A DNA stretch of 64,000 bases from Streptomyces sp. NRRL S-350 (GCF_000719705.1 NZ_JOHO01000020.1:120323-184322), one strand, 5' to 3'; positions 29,297 to 38,871 are shown, numbered from the stretch's first letter. Notes: generated from the letters alone by a model not told the origin. Translations and numbers: made by a program.

Positions 29297-30202
29297 ATGC
29301 GCATCGCTGTCACAGGCTCCACGGGTTTGATCGGTTCGGCGCTCGTCCGCTCCCTGCTGGCGGACGGCCATGAGGTGGTCCGGCTGGTCCGGCACCGGTC
29401 CAGGACGGGCCCCCAGCCCGACGGCACCACGGCGATCGGCTGGAACCCGCTGCTCGGCGAAGTCCAACGGGACGGCCTCGTCGGCGTCCAGGCGGTGGTG
29501 AACCTGGCCGGCGCCGGAGTCGGCGACCACCGCTGGACCGACGCCTACAAGCGGGAGATCCGGGAGAGCCGGGTCTACGGCACCGAGACGCTGGCCGTCG
29601 CACTGGCCGAACTCAAGGAACCGCCCCGGGTGTTCGTCAGCGCCTCCGCGGTCGGCTGGTACGGACAGACCGGCGACCGGGTGATCGACGAGGACTCCCC
29701 CGCCGGTGACGACTTCCTGGCCGAGGTCTGCCTGGAATGGGAAGCCGCCGCCAAACCGGCCGAACGGGCCGGGATCCGCGTCGTCCACCCCCGCACCGGG
29801 ATGGTGCTGTCCGCGGCCGGCGGAGCGGGCGCCCGGCTCTTCCCGCTGTTCAAGCTGGGCCTGGGCGGGCGGCTCGGCGACGGGCAGCAGTACTGGAGCT
29901 TCATCTCGCTGCACGACGAGATCGCCGCGCTGCGCTTCCTGCTCGACCACGACGACCTCTCCGGCGCCTTCAACCTGACGGCACCGAACCCGGCGACCAA
30001 CGCCGAACTGACCGCGGCGCTCGGGCGGGCGCTGAAGCGGCCGACGCCGTTCCCGGTACCGGAGCCGGTGCTCAAGGCGGTGCTCGGCGAGCTGGCGGTC
30101 GAGGTGGTCGGCAGCCACCGGGTGGTGCCGCGACGGCTGCTGGACGCGGGCTTCCGGTTCACGCACCCGGACGTGTACTCGGCGGCACTCGCGGCGCTGT
30201 GA
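29297..30202 (+). CDS. TIGR01777 family NAD(P)-dependent epimerase
   Basis: A 301-residue extended short-chain dehydrogenase from ATG 29297 (GAGG eight bases upstream). The nucleotide motif is VTGSTGLIGSALVRSLL; further family motifs are NLAGAGVGDHRWT, SASAVGWYGQTGD (with the Tyr in the active-site area) and WSFISLHDEIAALRFLL. This is the TIGR01777 (YfcH/SulA-like) family, whose physiological substrate is not settled. Confidence 0.92.
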   Translation: MRIAVTGSTGLIGSALVRSLLADGHEVVRLVRHRSRTGPQPDGTTAIGWNPLLGEVQRDGLVGVQAVVNLAGAGVGDHRWTDAYKREIRESRVYGTETLAVALAELKEPPRVFVSASAVGWYGQTGDRVIDEDSPAGDDFLAEVCLEWEAAAKPAERAGIRVVHPRTGMVLSAAGGAGARLFPLFKLGLGGRLGDGQQYWSFISLHDEIAALRFLLDHDDLSGAFNLTAPNPATNAELTAALGRALKRPTPFPVPEPVLKAVLGELAVEVVGSHRVVPRRLLDAGFRFTHPDVYSAALAAL

Positions 30203-30639
30203 GGCGTCGGCGGAGGCGGGGCGTCGGCGGGACGTCGGCGCGGGCGCGGCGTCGGCGGGACGTCGGCGGGGGCGGGGGCGGGGTGAGGCGCGCGCCGGGC
30301 CCGGGCGTCCTCCGAGGCCACCATCCGCCCTGGCCACGGGCATATGCCGGGCAGGGGGTCGGACGGGGCTCCGGGAGGGGGCGCACGGGAGCACACGGTG
30401 GGCGCGTCGCACGCCCCCGGTGACGGTACGCGCCCGCCGACCCCCGAACCCGCCGCCACAGCACACTGTCCGTGACCGCGCCCCCGCCGGGTGCCGCACA
30501 ACCCCTCCCCGTCCTCGGATCTGGCCCGATCCGCTTGTCTGACGCTCACACTGACTGGGCATCACCCTCCTCGGACCGTGTCCCGGCACCCCGCTGCCTG
30601 CGTCGGCCGGAGCCCCGGGACCAGGGAGGGAGCACGCCA
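30203..30639 (+). promoter_or_regulatory. Gene-free region with short direct repeats, upstream of the FAD oxidoreductase
   Basis: 437 bp without a supported gene. Just past the epimerase stop an exact 20-base sequence (GCGTCGGCGGGACGTCGGCG) occurs at 30221-30240 and again at 30249-30268 within a CGTCGGCG-rich tract. The remainder has no recognisable operator; it must include the promoter of the FAD oxidoreductase gene. Confidence 0.4.
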
Positions 30640-31971
30640 GTGCCCACGTACGACTTCACCCGCCGCGCTCGTCGGCCATCCGACCCGGACGTCGTCGTGG
30701 TCGGCGCCGGACTCGCGGGTCTGGCCGCCGCCCGCGCGCTCACCGGCCACGGACTAGCCGTTCAGGTCCTGGAGACCACCGAACGGATCGGCGGCCGGAT
30801 GGCCACCCGCGAGCTGGACGGATTCCGGCTCGACGACGGCAGCCACCTGCTCAACACCGCCTTCCCCGAGCTGCGCCGCACGCTCGACCTCGACCGGCTC
30901 GACCTACGCCCGCTCGCGCCCGGCGTACTGGTGCACAGCGGCGGCCGCCGCTACCGCGCCGGGGACCCGCAGCTGACCGCCGCCCGGCAGGCCGCCACCC
31001 GGGCCCCGCTCGGCAGCCCGCTGGACAAGGCCCGGCTGGGCAACTGGCTCGGCCGGCTCGCCACCACCCCGGTCGGCCGGCTGCAGGCCCGGCCGGAGAC
31101 CACCGCCGCCCGGGCGCTGACCGGCCACGGGCTCGCCCCGCGCACCGTCGACGGCTTCCTGCGCCCGCTGCTCAGCGCCCTGCTCGGCGATCCCGCGCTC
31201 GGCACCAGCAGCCGGATCGCCGACCTGGTGCTGCGCTCGTACGCCCGCGGGAGGCTCTGCCTGCCCGCCGCCGGGATCGCGGCCGTGCCGGCCCAGCTGG
31301 CCGCCGCCCTGCCCGTCGGCACCGTCCGCACCGGAGTGCAGGTCACCTCGATCGCCGCGGACGGCGTGGAGACCCTCGCCCACGGGCGGATCGGCGCCCA
31401 GGCCGTCGTCATCGCCACCGACGCCCGCTCGGCCGCCGAACTGCTGCCCGGGCTCCGACTGCCGGCCTTCCACCCCGTCACGACCTTCTACCACGCGGCC
31501 GACCGGGCCCCGCTGGCCGAGGCCGTCCTGCTGCTCGACGGCGAACGCCCCGACGGGCACCCACCGCTGGTCTCGCACTCACTGGTGCTCAGTGAGCTGC
31601 ACCCGTCCTACGCTCCGCCCGGCCAGGCGCTGATCGCCACCACCGTGCTCGGGCGGCGGGCCTTCGACGCGGGCGGCCCGGCCGGGCTGGAACCGGCCGT
31701 CCGGGCCCGGCTCGCCGGGCTGTACGGCACCGCGACGACGGGCTGGCAGTTCCTCAGCGTCCGACACGTCCCGGACGCGCTGCCCGCCATGCCGCCGCCG
31801 CACAACCCCCGGCGCCCGGTGCGGCTGCTGGCCGGGCTGTACGTCGCCGGGGATCACCGGGACACCAGTACGGTGCAGGGCGCGCTGGTCTCCGGGCGGC
31901 GGGCGGCGCAGGCGGTGCTGCGCGACCTCGGCGTCCCGGCCGACGCGCGGGAGGCGGAGGCGGCGGCCTGA
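30640..31971 (+). CDS. FAD-dependent amine oxidase / phytoene desaturase-like oxidoreductase
   Basis: A 443-residue flavoprotein from GTG 30640, with a GGAGGGAG ribosome site; the open frame upstream reads as non-protein. The FAD motif is VVVVGAGLAGLAAARALTG, followed by ERIGGRMATRELDGFRLD (the GG doublet of amine oxidases), and a C-terminal FAD motif is in LYVAGDHRDTSTVQGALVSG. It resembles carotenoid desaturase/protoporphyrinogen oxidase-type enzymes, but no carotenoid genes are near. It is probably cytosolic or membrane-associated; the substrate is unknown. Confidence 0.85.
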   Translation: MPTYDFTRRARRPSDPDVVVVGAGLAGLAAARALTGHGLAVQVLETTERIGGRMATRELDGFRLDDGSHLLNTAFPELRRTLDLDRLDLRPLAPGVLVHSGGRRYRAGDPQLTAARQAATRAPLGSPLDKARLGNWLGRLATTPVGRLQARPETTAARALTGHGLAPRTVDGFLRPLLSALLGDPALGTSSRIADLVLRSYARGRLCLPAAGIAAVPAQLAAALPVGTVRTGVQVTSIAADGVETLAHGRIGAQAVVIATDARSAAELLPGLRLPAFHPVTTFYHAADRAPLAEAVLLLDGERPDGHPPLVSHSLVLSELHPSYAPPGQALIATTVLGRRAFDAGGPAGLEPAVRARLAGLYGTATTGWQFLSVRHVPDALPAMPPPHNPRRPVRLLAGLYVAGDHRDTSTVQGALVSGRRAAQAVLRDLGVPADAREAEAAA

Positions 31972-32306
31972 GGCCGGCCCGGGGCGGCTCTCGGCAGTCC
32001 TGCCCCGCGGCCGGTCCTGCCGCCGGTCCTGACCCGCGGCGGGTCCTGACGCCCTGGCCTGACGCCCTGTCCTGACGTTCTGTCCTGGCACCCGGCCAGG
32101 ACACGCGTGACGTGAGACGCCGGCGGAGATCGGTGTCGGCAAGCTGCGCGGCGGCCCGCCGGACGGGCGGGCACCGCGTGGCTGCTCGCTGGTCGCGGCC
32201 CTCGGCACGGGCGCACTCGTCCAGCCGGCCCCGCCGGCCGGCGCCTCGCCGGGCTCCCGCTCACCACCACCGTGCTCGTCCGGTGTGCCGTCGCCGCCCC
32301 GATCGA
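31972..32306. other. Convergent gene-free region with a 13-bp tandem repeat
   Basis: 335 bp between two convergent genes. At 32045-32083 a 13-base unit (CCTGACGCCCTGG) is repeated three times with few changes. Frames here have the composition of antisense shadows, and no gene is supported. Confidence 0.5.
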
Positions 32307-34214
32307 TCAGATCACCCCCGCCTGGCGTGCCGTCTCCTCGAACGCGCGGGCCACCGGGCTGCCCCGGTACGGGGTGAGGCGGCGGTGGAAGTCCCGGACG
32401 TACTCCAGGGAGCGGGCCGAGCGCATCTCCCCCGCCGCCCGCAGCGCGTCGGTGGCCATGGTGCAGGCCTCGTCGAGGTCTCCCATGCCGAGCCGGGCGG
32501 TGGCCAGCACCAGCCGGCAGAAGATCCGGCTGCGCGCGTAGGCGGGCGAGCGGAGCCGCAGCGACTTCTCGGCGTGCTGCGCGGAGGTGCGCCACTGCTG
32601 GAGGTCGCGGTAGCAGTGGGCGAACTCGTCGGAGAGCTGTGCCTCGTCGAAGTACCGCGCCCAGGCGGGCAGTTCATCGCCGGTGCGGGCGGCGGCCAGG
32701 GCCCGTTCGGCGCGTACCAGGGCGGTGGTGCAGGAGCGGACGTCGCCCAGCAGCCCGTGCCCGCGGGCCTCGGCGGCGTGCATCAGCGACTGCACGACCG
32801 GCGGCACGGCGGTGCCCACGCCCTGCTGGGCGACCCGGGCGAGCTGGACCGCCTCCCGGCCGTGGCCGAGGTGGACGGCCTGCTGGCTCATCGTCACCAG
32901 GACGTAGCCGCCGAGCGCGCGGTCCCCCGCGGCCTGGGACAGGCGCAGCGCCTGGACGAAGTAGCGCTGGGCGAGTCCGTGGGCGGCGATGTCGAAGGAA
33001 GTCCAGCCGGCCAGTCGGGTCAGGTCGGCGACAGCGCCGAACAGCGCTCGGCCGATCTGCTCGCCGTAGCGGCCGCGCAGCATCGGCTCGGCCTCGCTCT
33101 CCAGGTAGCGGACCAGTGCCTGCCGGGCGTGGCCGCCGCCGTACGCGTGGTCGAGTGCGCGGAAGAGGTCGCCGACGGCTCGGATGGCGGCGATGTCGCC
33201 GCGGCCGACCCGCAGGGCGGGGCGGGCCTCCCGGGCCGGGTCGGTGTACGGCGGTTCGACGGCGACCGGCGGGCGGCGGCTCTGGGTGGGCACCCGGCCG
33301 ATGGCGGGGGCGGTGCCGGTCGTCCCGGCCGTGCTGCGCGCGGCCGTGCCGGGCAGGCCGGGGGCGCCGACGGCCTGGCCGCGCGCCGAGCCCGCGGGCG
33401 GCCCGCCGGGCACGTTCTGCGGGGGCGCGCCGGTGATGGCCGTGGAGGTCGAGGAGGCGGTCGGCGGTCCGGTGGCGGCGTCCGGGCGGCCCAGGGTGGA
33501 ACCGTCCCGGGCGACCCGCTCGTCGGTGCGGCCGATCAGCCAGTCCCGACTGGGGACGACCAGGCCGGCCGGGGTGAAGGCGATCCGGCGCAGCTCGGAC
33601 TGCGGGCCGTTGTCCTTGCGCCACATGCTCGCCACGATGTCCACCGCCTCCTGCGGGGTCTCGGCGAACTCCAGGCCGGCGTAGACCGGGGCGCAGGCGT
33701 CCAGGCCGAGGTCCTGGGCGGTGAGGCGGCGGCCGAGGCGGCGGGTGAAGACCTCGGCGATCAGGGCCGGGGTGGCGCCGCGGGGCTGCTGGCCGCGCAG
33801 CCAGCGGGTGACCGACGTCTTGTCGTAGCGCAGGTCGAGGCCGTGTTCCAGGCCGAGCTGGTCGACCCGGCGGGCCAGGCCGGCGTGCGAGAAGCCGGCC
33901 TCCTCGATCAGGGCGGCGAGCTGGCCGTTCTGCGGGGCCGGGCCCGAGTGGCCGGCGCTCCGTGCGGGCGCGGGGGTGACGGGGGCCCCGTGCCGGTCGG
34001 GTGTGGCCTGCGCGGACAGCCGCGGTTCCTCGGCCGTCGCGTCGGCCGTCGCGTCGGCGGTCAGCGTCTCGGCGGTCAGCGTGTCGCCGGTCGGGGCGTC
34101 GGGGACCAGGGCGTCGGGGGCGTCCGGAAGGGTCCGGCCGACCGGACCTCGGTGCTGGCCGAGCGGGTCGAGCGGTCCGTACGCCGGGCTGTCGGTTGCA
34201 GGCCGTTGGGGCAT
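32307..34214 (-). CDS. NsdA-like HTH/TPR regulatory protein
   Basis: A 635-residue protein from ATG 34212-34214; an in-phase GTG four codons upstream is possible. Residues 1-75 are disordered and Thr/Ala/Pro-rich. About 85-160 is an XRE-like domain (LIEEAGFSHAGLARRVDQLG, then YDKTSVTRWLRGQQPRG). A Pro/Gly/Thr-rich linker (about 215-330) leads to a C-terminal ~300-residue helical region with tetratricopeptide-like repeats (ARQALVRYLESEAEPMLRG, LAQRYFVQALRLSQAAGD, HAEKSLRLRSPAYARSR). From memory this closely matches the streptomycete NsdA family, negative regulators of sporulation and antibiotic production. The linker is longer than I recall for NsdA. Confidence 0.8.
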   Translation of the reverse strand: MPQRPATDSPAYGPLDPLGQHRGPVGRTLPDAPDALVPDAPTGDTLTAETLTADATADATAEEPRLSAQATPDRHGAPVTPAPARSAGHSGPAPQNGQLAALIEEAGFSHAGLARRVDQLGLEHGLDLRYDKTSVTRWLRGQQPRGATPALIAEVFTRRLGRRLTAQDLGLDACAPVYAGLEFAETPQEAVDIVASMWRKDNGPQSELRRIAFTPAGLVVPSRDWLIGRTDERVARDGSTLGRPDAATGPPTASSTSTAITGAPPQNVPGGPPAGSARGQAVGAPGLPGTAARSTAGTTGTAPAIGRVPTQSRRPPVAVEPPYTDPAREARPALRVGRGDIAAIRAVGDLFRALDHAYGGGHARQALVRYLESEAEPMLRGRYGEQIGRALFGAVADLTRLAGWTSFDIAAHGLAQRYFVQALRLSQAAGDRALGGYVLVTMSQQAVHLGHGREAVQLARVAQQGVGTAVPPVVQSLMHAAEARGHGLLGDVRSCTTALVRAERALAAARTGDELPAWARYFDEAQLSDEFAHCYRDLQQWRTSAQHAEKSLRLRSPAYARSRIFCRLVLATARLGMGDLDEACTMATDALRAAGEMRSARSLEYVRDFHRRLTPYRGSPVARAFEETARQAGVI

Positions 34215-34523
34215 GTCTGTCAACACCTCTCGGACGTCGCACCGGGCTCTACCAGCACTTCGGCTGCCTGGGGCGGCGCCCCCTGTCGGGAATCGGCGTG
34301 AATGTAGCGAGCATTCGGGCGCTATGGGTGGATCTGACCGAGCAATCCTCCGAACGGGTGAAGCATCCGCGCCCATTGTGGGGAAGCGCGGTCACCTGCG
34401 GTTTGGCCTTCCGCGGTCGAACCGCCGATCGAGCCTCGTAGTGGTTGCCGCCACGGCTCCCGGCGGCACTGTGGTGGGCGCCCACATGGGAGCCGGGGCG
34501 GCGGGTTCCTACCGTTCTCGGCC
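34215..34523 (+). promoter_or_regulatory. Divergent promoter region, NsdA-like gene / dehydrogenase
   Basis: 309 bp with no supported gene. It holds the 12-bp palindrome GTGGGCGCCCAC (34474-34485), overlapping the shared promoter box described at 34479-34513, and must also hold the promoter of the NsdA-like gene. Confidence 0.5.
34479..34513 (+). promoter_or_regulatory. Shared promoter box, copy A (dehydrogenase gene)
   Basis: A 35-bp segment whose ends (CGCCCACAT at 34479 and TTCCTACC ending 34513) match copy B at 35338-35372 with the same internal spacing, while the middle differs. TACCGT (34510-34515) fits a -10 (TAnnnT), which places the likely transcription start within a few bases of ATG 34524, so the mRNA may be nearly leaderless. 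Confidence 0.6.
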
Positions 34524-35285
34524 ATGGACACCACTACAGCCCGCCCGCTCGACGGCCGCACGGCCCTGGTCACCGGGGCGGCCTCGGGCATCGGCCGGGC
34601 CTGTGCCGAGGCCTTCGCCGGGGCCGGCGCCCGGGTCTACGTCGTCGACCTCGCGGCCGGTCCGGCCGAGGAGGTCGCCGAGCGGATCGGCGGCCACTCG
34701 ATCGTCACCGACCTCTCCGACCCCGGAGCCGTGGACGCCCTGCCGGACGACGCCGACATCGTGGTCAACAACGCCGGGCTCCAGCACATCGCGCCGGTGC
34801 ACGAGTTCCCGCCCGAGCGCTTCACGCTCATCCAACGCGTGATGGTGGAGGCGCCGTTCCGCATCCTGCGCCGGACCCTGCCGCGGATGTACGAGCGGGA
34901 GTGGGGGCGGATCGTCAACGTCTCCTCCGTCCACGGCCTGCGGGCCAGCGCCTTCAAGGCCGCGTACGTCACCGCGAAGCACGCCCTGGAGGGCCTGAGC
35001 AAGACCGTCGCCCTGGAGGGCGCGCCGCACGGCGTCACCAGCAACTGCATCAACCCCGGGTACGTCCGGACACCCCTGGTGGAGAAGCAGATCGCGGCCC
35101 AGGCGCTCGCCCACGGCATTCCCGAGGACGAGGTGGTGGAGCGGATCATGCTCGACCGCACCGCCGTGAAGCGCCTCGTCGAGCCCGAGGAGGTCGCCCA
35201 ACTCGCCCTCTGGCTCTGCTCCCCCGCCGCCTCCTGCATCACCGGCGCCAGTCTGCCCGTCGACGGCGGCTGGACGGCCCACTGA
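34524..35285 (+). CDS. 3-hydroxybutyrate dehydrogenase-like short-chain dehydrogenase
   Basis: A 253-residue classical SDR: cofactor motif TGAASGIGRACAEAF, structural NNAG in VVNNAGLQHIAPV, catalytic Ser in VNVSSVHGL and Tyr-x3-Lys in AAYVTAKHALEG. The C-terminal half (CINPGYVRTPLVEKQI and the end PVDGGWTAH) is that of D-beta-hydroxybutyrate dehydrogenases, which oxidise 3-hydroxybutyrate to acetoacetate with NAD. It is followed 130 bp later by an MHS transporter with the same promoter box, so the two probably form a small catabolic regulon. Confidence 0.88.
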   Translation: MDTTTARPLDGRTALVTGAASGIGRACAEAFAGAGARVYVVDLAAGPAEEVAERIGGHSIVTDLSDPGAVDALPDDADIVVNNAGLQHIAPVHEFPPERFTLIQRVMVEAPFRILRRTLPRMYEREWGRIVNVSSVHGLRASAFKAAYVTAKHALEGLSKTVALEGAPHGVTSNCINPGYVRTPLVEKQIAAQALAHGIPEDEVVERIMLDRTAVKRLVEPEEVAQLALWLCSPAASCITGASLPVDGGWTAH

Positions 35286-35337
35286 CCGCCGACACCGTGG
35301 CGCAGGCCGCCATGCGCATCTCGAACAGTGTGTGTTC

Positions 35338-35372
35338 CGCCCACATAGGCCTCCGCCCAGCGGATTCCTACC
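35338..35372 (+). promoter_or_regulatory. Shared promoter box, copy B (MHS transporter gene)
   Basis: A 35-bp box with the same terminal sequences and spacing as copy A (34479-34513). TACCTT (35369-35374) is the likely -10. The MHS transporter ATG lies 43 bp beyond the box, with GGAAG before it. The GAF/PucR regulator encoded downstream is a candidate to act here. Confidence 0.6.
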
Positions 35373-35415
35373 TTGTGGCGACATCGTCTCCCCCCGGCCC
35401 TGGAAGTGGTGGCAC

Positions 35416-36795
35416 ATGAACGCCCCGGCAAGCGGCGCGGCTACGCGCAGTTCACTCCCGAGAGTGGTGGCTGCCAGCCTGATCGGCACGACCATCGAGT
35501 GGTACGACTACTTCTTGTACGGAACGGCGGCGGCGCTGGTCTTCGGCAAGCTGTTCTTCCCCCACAGCGATCCGCTGACCGGGACGCTGCTGTCGTTCCT
35601 GACCTACGCGATCGGGTTCGCGGCGCGGCCGCTCGGCGCCCTGGTGTTCGGGCACTTCGGCGACCGGGTGGGGCGAAAGCGGCTGCTGGTGGTGAGCCTG
35701 CTGCTGATGGGCGGGTCGACCACGGCGATCGGGCTGCTGCCGACGTACGACTCGGTCGGGGTCGCGGCGCCGGTGCTGCTGACGGTACTGAGGCTGGTGC
35801 AGGGCTTCGCGCTCGGCGGCGAGTGGGGCGGTGCCGTGCTGCTGGTGTCGGAGCACGGGGACCAGCGGCGGCGCGGGTTCTGGGCGTCCTGGCCGCAGGG
35901 CGGGGCGCCGGCCGGGAATCTGCTGGCGGCGGGGGTGCTGTCGCTGATGACGTCGGTGCAGTCGGACTCGGCGTTCCTGGCGTGGGGCTGGCGGGTGCCG
36001 TTCCTGCTGTCGGCGGTGCTGGTCGCGGTCGGGATGTGGATCCGGCTGGCGGTGGACGAGTCGCCGCTGTTCCGGGCCGCGCTGGCGGCCCGGCAGAAGC
36101 GATCGACCGTCGAACAGCCGCCGCTGGTCAGTGTGTTCCGGAACCACTGGCGGGAGGTGCTGGTGGCCATGGGGGCGCGGATGGCGGAGAACATCTCGTA
36201 CTACGTGATGACGACGTTTGTGCTGACGTACGCCGTCACCCACGCCCACTTCACCAAGCAGAGCGCGCTGAACGCCGTACTGATCGCCTCCGCGGTCCAG
36301 TTCGCGCTGATCCCGCTGTTCGGCGCGCTGTCCGACCGGGTCGGGCGCAAGCCGGTGTACCTGGTGGGCGCGGTCGGCGTCGGCGTCTGGGCGTTCGTCT
36401 TCTTCGGGATGGTGGACACCCGGTCGTTCGGGTCGCTGGTCCTCGCGGTGACCGTCGGGCTGGTCTTCCACAGCGCGATGTACGCACCCCAGGCGGCCTT
36501 CTTCTCCGAGCTGTTCGCCACCCGGATGCGCTACTCGGGCGCCTCGATCGGGGCGCAGTTCTCCTCGGTGGCGGCCGGCGCCCCGGCGCCGCTGATCGCC
36601 ACCGCACTGCTCAAGGACTACGGCAGCGCCACCCCGATCTCGGTGTACGTCGCCACCGCGGCAGCGATCACCGTCCTGGCGGTGCTCTGCGGACGGGAGA
36701 CCCGCGGACAGGACCTCGCCGAAGTCGACGGACAGCAGGGCCCGGAGGGCCAGTCGGCGGACGCCGCCGCGGCCGGAAAGCCCGCCGTCGCCTGA
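35416..36795 (+). CDS. MHS-family MFS metabolite:proton symporter
   Basis: A 459-residue, 12-helix transporter from ATG 35416. Family motifs are IGTTIEWYDYFLYGTAAAL at helix 1, GHFGDRVGRKRLLVVSL in the first cytoplasmic loop and LRLVQGFALGGEWGGAVLL in helix 4, which are hallmarks of the metabolite/proton symporters (ShiA, ProP, KgtP). The second-half loop motif is LSDRVGRKPVYLVG. It probably imports a small organic acid; with hydroxybutyrate dehydrogenase alongside, a C4 hydroxy or keto acid is a reasonable guess. Confidence 0.92.
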   Translation: MNAPASGAATRSSLPRVVAASLIGTTIEWYDYFLYGTAAALVFGKLFFPHSDPLTGTLLSFLTYAIGFAARPLGALVFGHFGDRVGRKRLLVVSLLLMGGSTTAIGLLPTYDSVGVAAPVLLTVLRLVQGFALGGEWGGAVLLVSEHGDQRRRGFWASWPQGGAPAGNLLAAGVLSLMTSVQSDSAFLAWGWRVPFLLSAVLVAVGMWIRLAVDESPLFRAALAARQKRSTVEQPPLVSVFRNHWREVLVAMGARMAENISYYVMTTFVLTYAVTHAHFTKQSALNAVLIASAVQFALIPLFGALSDRVGRKPVYLVGAVGVGVWAFVFFGMVDTRSFGSLVLAVTVGLVFHSAMYAPQAAFFSELFATRMRYSGASIGAQFSSVAAGAPAPLIATALLKDYGSATPISVYVATAAAITVLAVLCGRETRGQDLAEVDGQQGPEGQSADAAAAGKPAVA

Positions 36796-36873
36796 GGCCG
36801 GTGCCCGAGACCGAGCCGCTACGATCGCGATTCCTCGGAACCGACGGACCGACGCCGATTGGCGGCACGCACC

Positions 36874-38802
36874 ATGAACCACCCGCACGAAGGCGCCGCT
36901 CCGGCGCTGCGGCGGCTGCTCGACCTGCTCGCCTCGGGCGCCGCCACCGAGGACTTCGCCGACGTGCTGGCCGACGCCCGCCACCGCGGGGCGCCGGCCG
37001 CCGTCCTCGCCGAGATCGACGACGCCACCTGGCAGGCCCTGCGGGTCCACCGGACCCTGCGTCAACACCGCCGCCGGGAAGCCGAGTTGACCGCCCTCTT
37101 CGACACGGCCGGAGACCTCGCCGCCTCCCGCGACCTGGACACCGTGCTCCAGTCGATCGTCCGCCGGGCCCGGATGCTGCTCGGAACCGACACCGCGTAC
37201 CTGACCCTGCCCGACGAGGCCGCCGGCGACACCTACATGCGGGTCACCGACGGCTCGGTCTCCGTGCTGTTCCAGACCCTGCGGCTCAGCCTCGGCGACG
37301 GCCTCGGCGGCCTCGTCGCGCAGACCGCCCGCCCGTACGCCACCCCCGACTACCGCGCCGACGAACGCTTCCGCCACACCGCCGCCATCGACGCGGGCGT
37401 GCTGGACGAAGGCCTGGTGGCGATCATCGGGGTGCCGCTGCTGCTCGGCGGCCGGGTCATCGGGGTCCTGTTCGCCGCCGACCGCTCGCCGCGCGCGTTC
37501 TCCCCCGACGAGGTCGCGCTCCTGTGCACGCTGGCCGCACACGCCGCGATCGCCCTCGACACCGCCAAGTCACTGGCCGACACCCGGGCCGCGCTCGCCG
37601 AACTCAACGCGGCCAACGAGCTGGTCCGGGCCCACTCCGCCGCCGTCCAACGCGCCGAGCAGGCACACGACCGGCTCACCGACCTGGTCCTGCGCGGCGC
37701 CGAGGTGCCGGACGTCGCCGCCGCCGTCGCCGCGCTGCTGGGCGGCGAGATAGCGGTCCTGGACGCCGACGGCGAACCCCTCGCCGGACGGCCCGCACCC
37801 GCCGCCGAGCTGGCCGCAGCCGTCGCCGCCTCCCGCACCGAAGGCCGGTCCGTCCGGCACGGCGACCTCTGGGTCTGCGCGGTGCTGGCCGGACACGACG
37901 CGCTGGGCACCCTGGTGCTGCGCGGACGGCCCGGCCTCGACGACGCCGACCGGCGGCTGTTCGAGCGCGCCGGCGTGGTCACCGCGCTGCTCCTGCTGCT
38001 GCGCCGCTCGGTGGCCGAGACGGAGAACAGGGTCCGCGGCGAACTGCTCACCGACCTGCTGACCGCCCCCGAGCGCGACCCCGCCGGACTCACCGCGCGC
38101 GGCCGCAGGCTCGGCGTCGACCTCGCCCGGCCCCACCTGGTGCTGGTCGCGGAGCCGGCCGGCCGGGCCGGCGACGACCCCGGCACCGACCGGGGGCGGC
38201 TGGCGGGCGCGGCCCGGCGGTACCTGTTCGGATCCCGGGGCGTCAGCGCCGAACACGGCGAGGCGGTGGTGCTGCTGGTGCCGGACTCCGATGACCCCAA
38301 GGAGCCCGAGGACCCCGAGGCGACGGCCCGGCAGGCCGCCGAACGGCTGGCCCGGCTGGCCGGGTTCCCGGTCACCGTCGGCGCCGGCCGCTCCTGCGCC
38401 GGGCCGCCCGCGCTGGCCGCCTCCTACGCCGAGGGCCTGCGCTGCGCCCGCGCCCTGCGGGTGCTCGGCCGCGCCGGAGAGGGCGCCTCGGCCCGCGCGC
38501 TCGGCTTCCTCGGCGTGCTGCTCGGCGACGGCCACGACGTGGACGGCTTCGTCGGCGCGACCCTCGGCCCGCTGCTGGCGTACGACGCCCGGCGCGGCAC
38601 CGAGCTGGTCCGCACCCTGCGCGCCTACTTCGACTGCGGCGGCAGCCTCACCCGGGCCAAGGACGAGCTGCACGTCCACGTGAACACGGTCGTCCAGCGG
38701 CTGGACCGGGTGGAGGCCCTGCTCGGGCCCGACTGGAACCACCCCGACCGGTCACTGGAACTGCGGCTCGCCCTGCGGCTGCAGTTGCTCGCGGGCGGCT
38801 GA
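36874..38802 (+). CDS. GAF-domain PucR/CdaR-type transcriptional regulator
   Basis: A 642-residue protein from ATG 36874. Residues about 75-225 form a GAF domain (TVLQSIVRRARMLLGTDTAY, then LGDGLGGLVAQTARPYATPD). A coiled segment joins it to a CdaR-like GGDEF-related middle domain. The end is a PucR HTH: FDCGGSLTRAKDELHVHVN followed by VVQRLDRVEALLG. Such proteins activate catabolic genes on binding an effector. It lies directly downstream of the dehydrogenase and MHS transporter genes on the same strand and is the natural candidate to act at their shared promoter box. Confidence 0.9.
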   Translation: MNHPHEGAAPALRRLLDLLASGAATEDFADVLADARHRGAPAAVLAEIDDATWQALRVHRTLRQHRRREAELTALFDTAGDLAASRDLDTVLQSIVRRARMLLGTDTAYLTLPDEAAGDTYMRVTDGSVSVLFQTLRLSLGDGLGGLVAQTARPYATPDYRADERFRHTAAIDAGVLDEGLVAIIGVPLLLGGRVIGVLFAADRSPRAFSPDEVALLCTLAAHAAIALDTAKSLADTRAALAELNAANELVRAHSAAVQRAEQAHDRLTDLVLRGAEVPDVAAAVAALLGGEIAVLDADGEPLAGRPAPAAELAAAVAASRTEGRSVRHGDLWVCAVLAGHDALGTLVLRGRPGLDDADRRLFERAGVVTALLLLLRRSVAETENRVRGELLTDLLTAPERDPAGLTARGRRLGVDLARPHLVLVAEPAGRAGDDPGTDRGRLAGAARRYLFGSRGVSAEHGEAVVLLVPDSDDPKEPEDPEATARQAAERLARLAGFPVTVGAGRSCAGPPALAASYAEGLRCARALRVLGRAGEGASARALGFLGVLLGDGHDVDGFVGATLGPLLAYDARRGTELVRTLRAYFDCGGSLTRAKDELHVHVNTVVQRLDRVEALLGPDWNHPDRSLELRLALRLQLLAGG

Positions 38803-38871
38803 CCACTCCGATCCGGCCGGGGCGTACAGTGGCGAGGTTGGTCTCGAACGCCCGGCAAGGAGCGCGAAACG

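Noticed and set aside
30221..30268. CRISPR-like spaced repeats
   Set aside because: Only two copies of a GC-rich 20-mer with an 8-base gap; no array structure and no cas genes anywhere in the window.
35373..38294. A 973-codon plus-strand frame
   Set aside because: It runs out of phase through the MHS transporter and PucR regulator genes and reads as Arg/Gly/Pro-rich noise.
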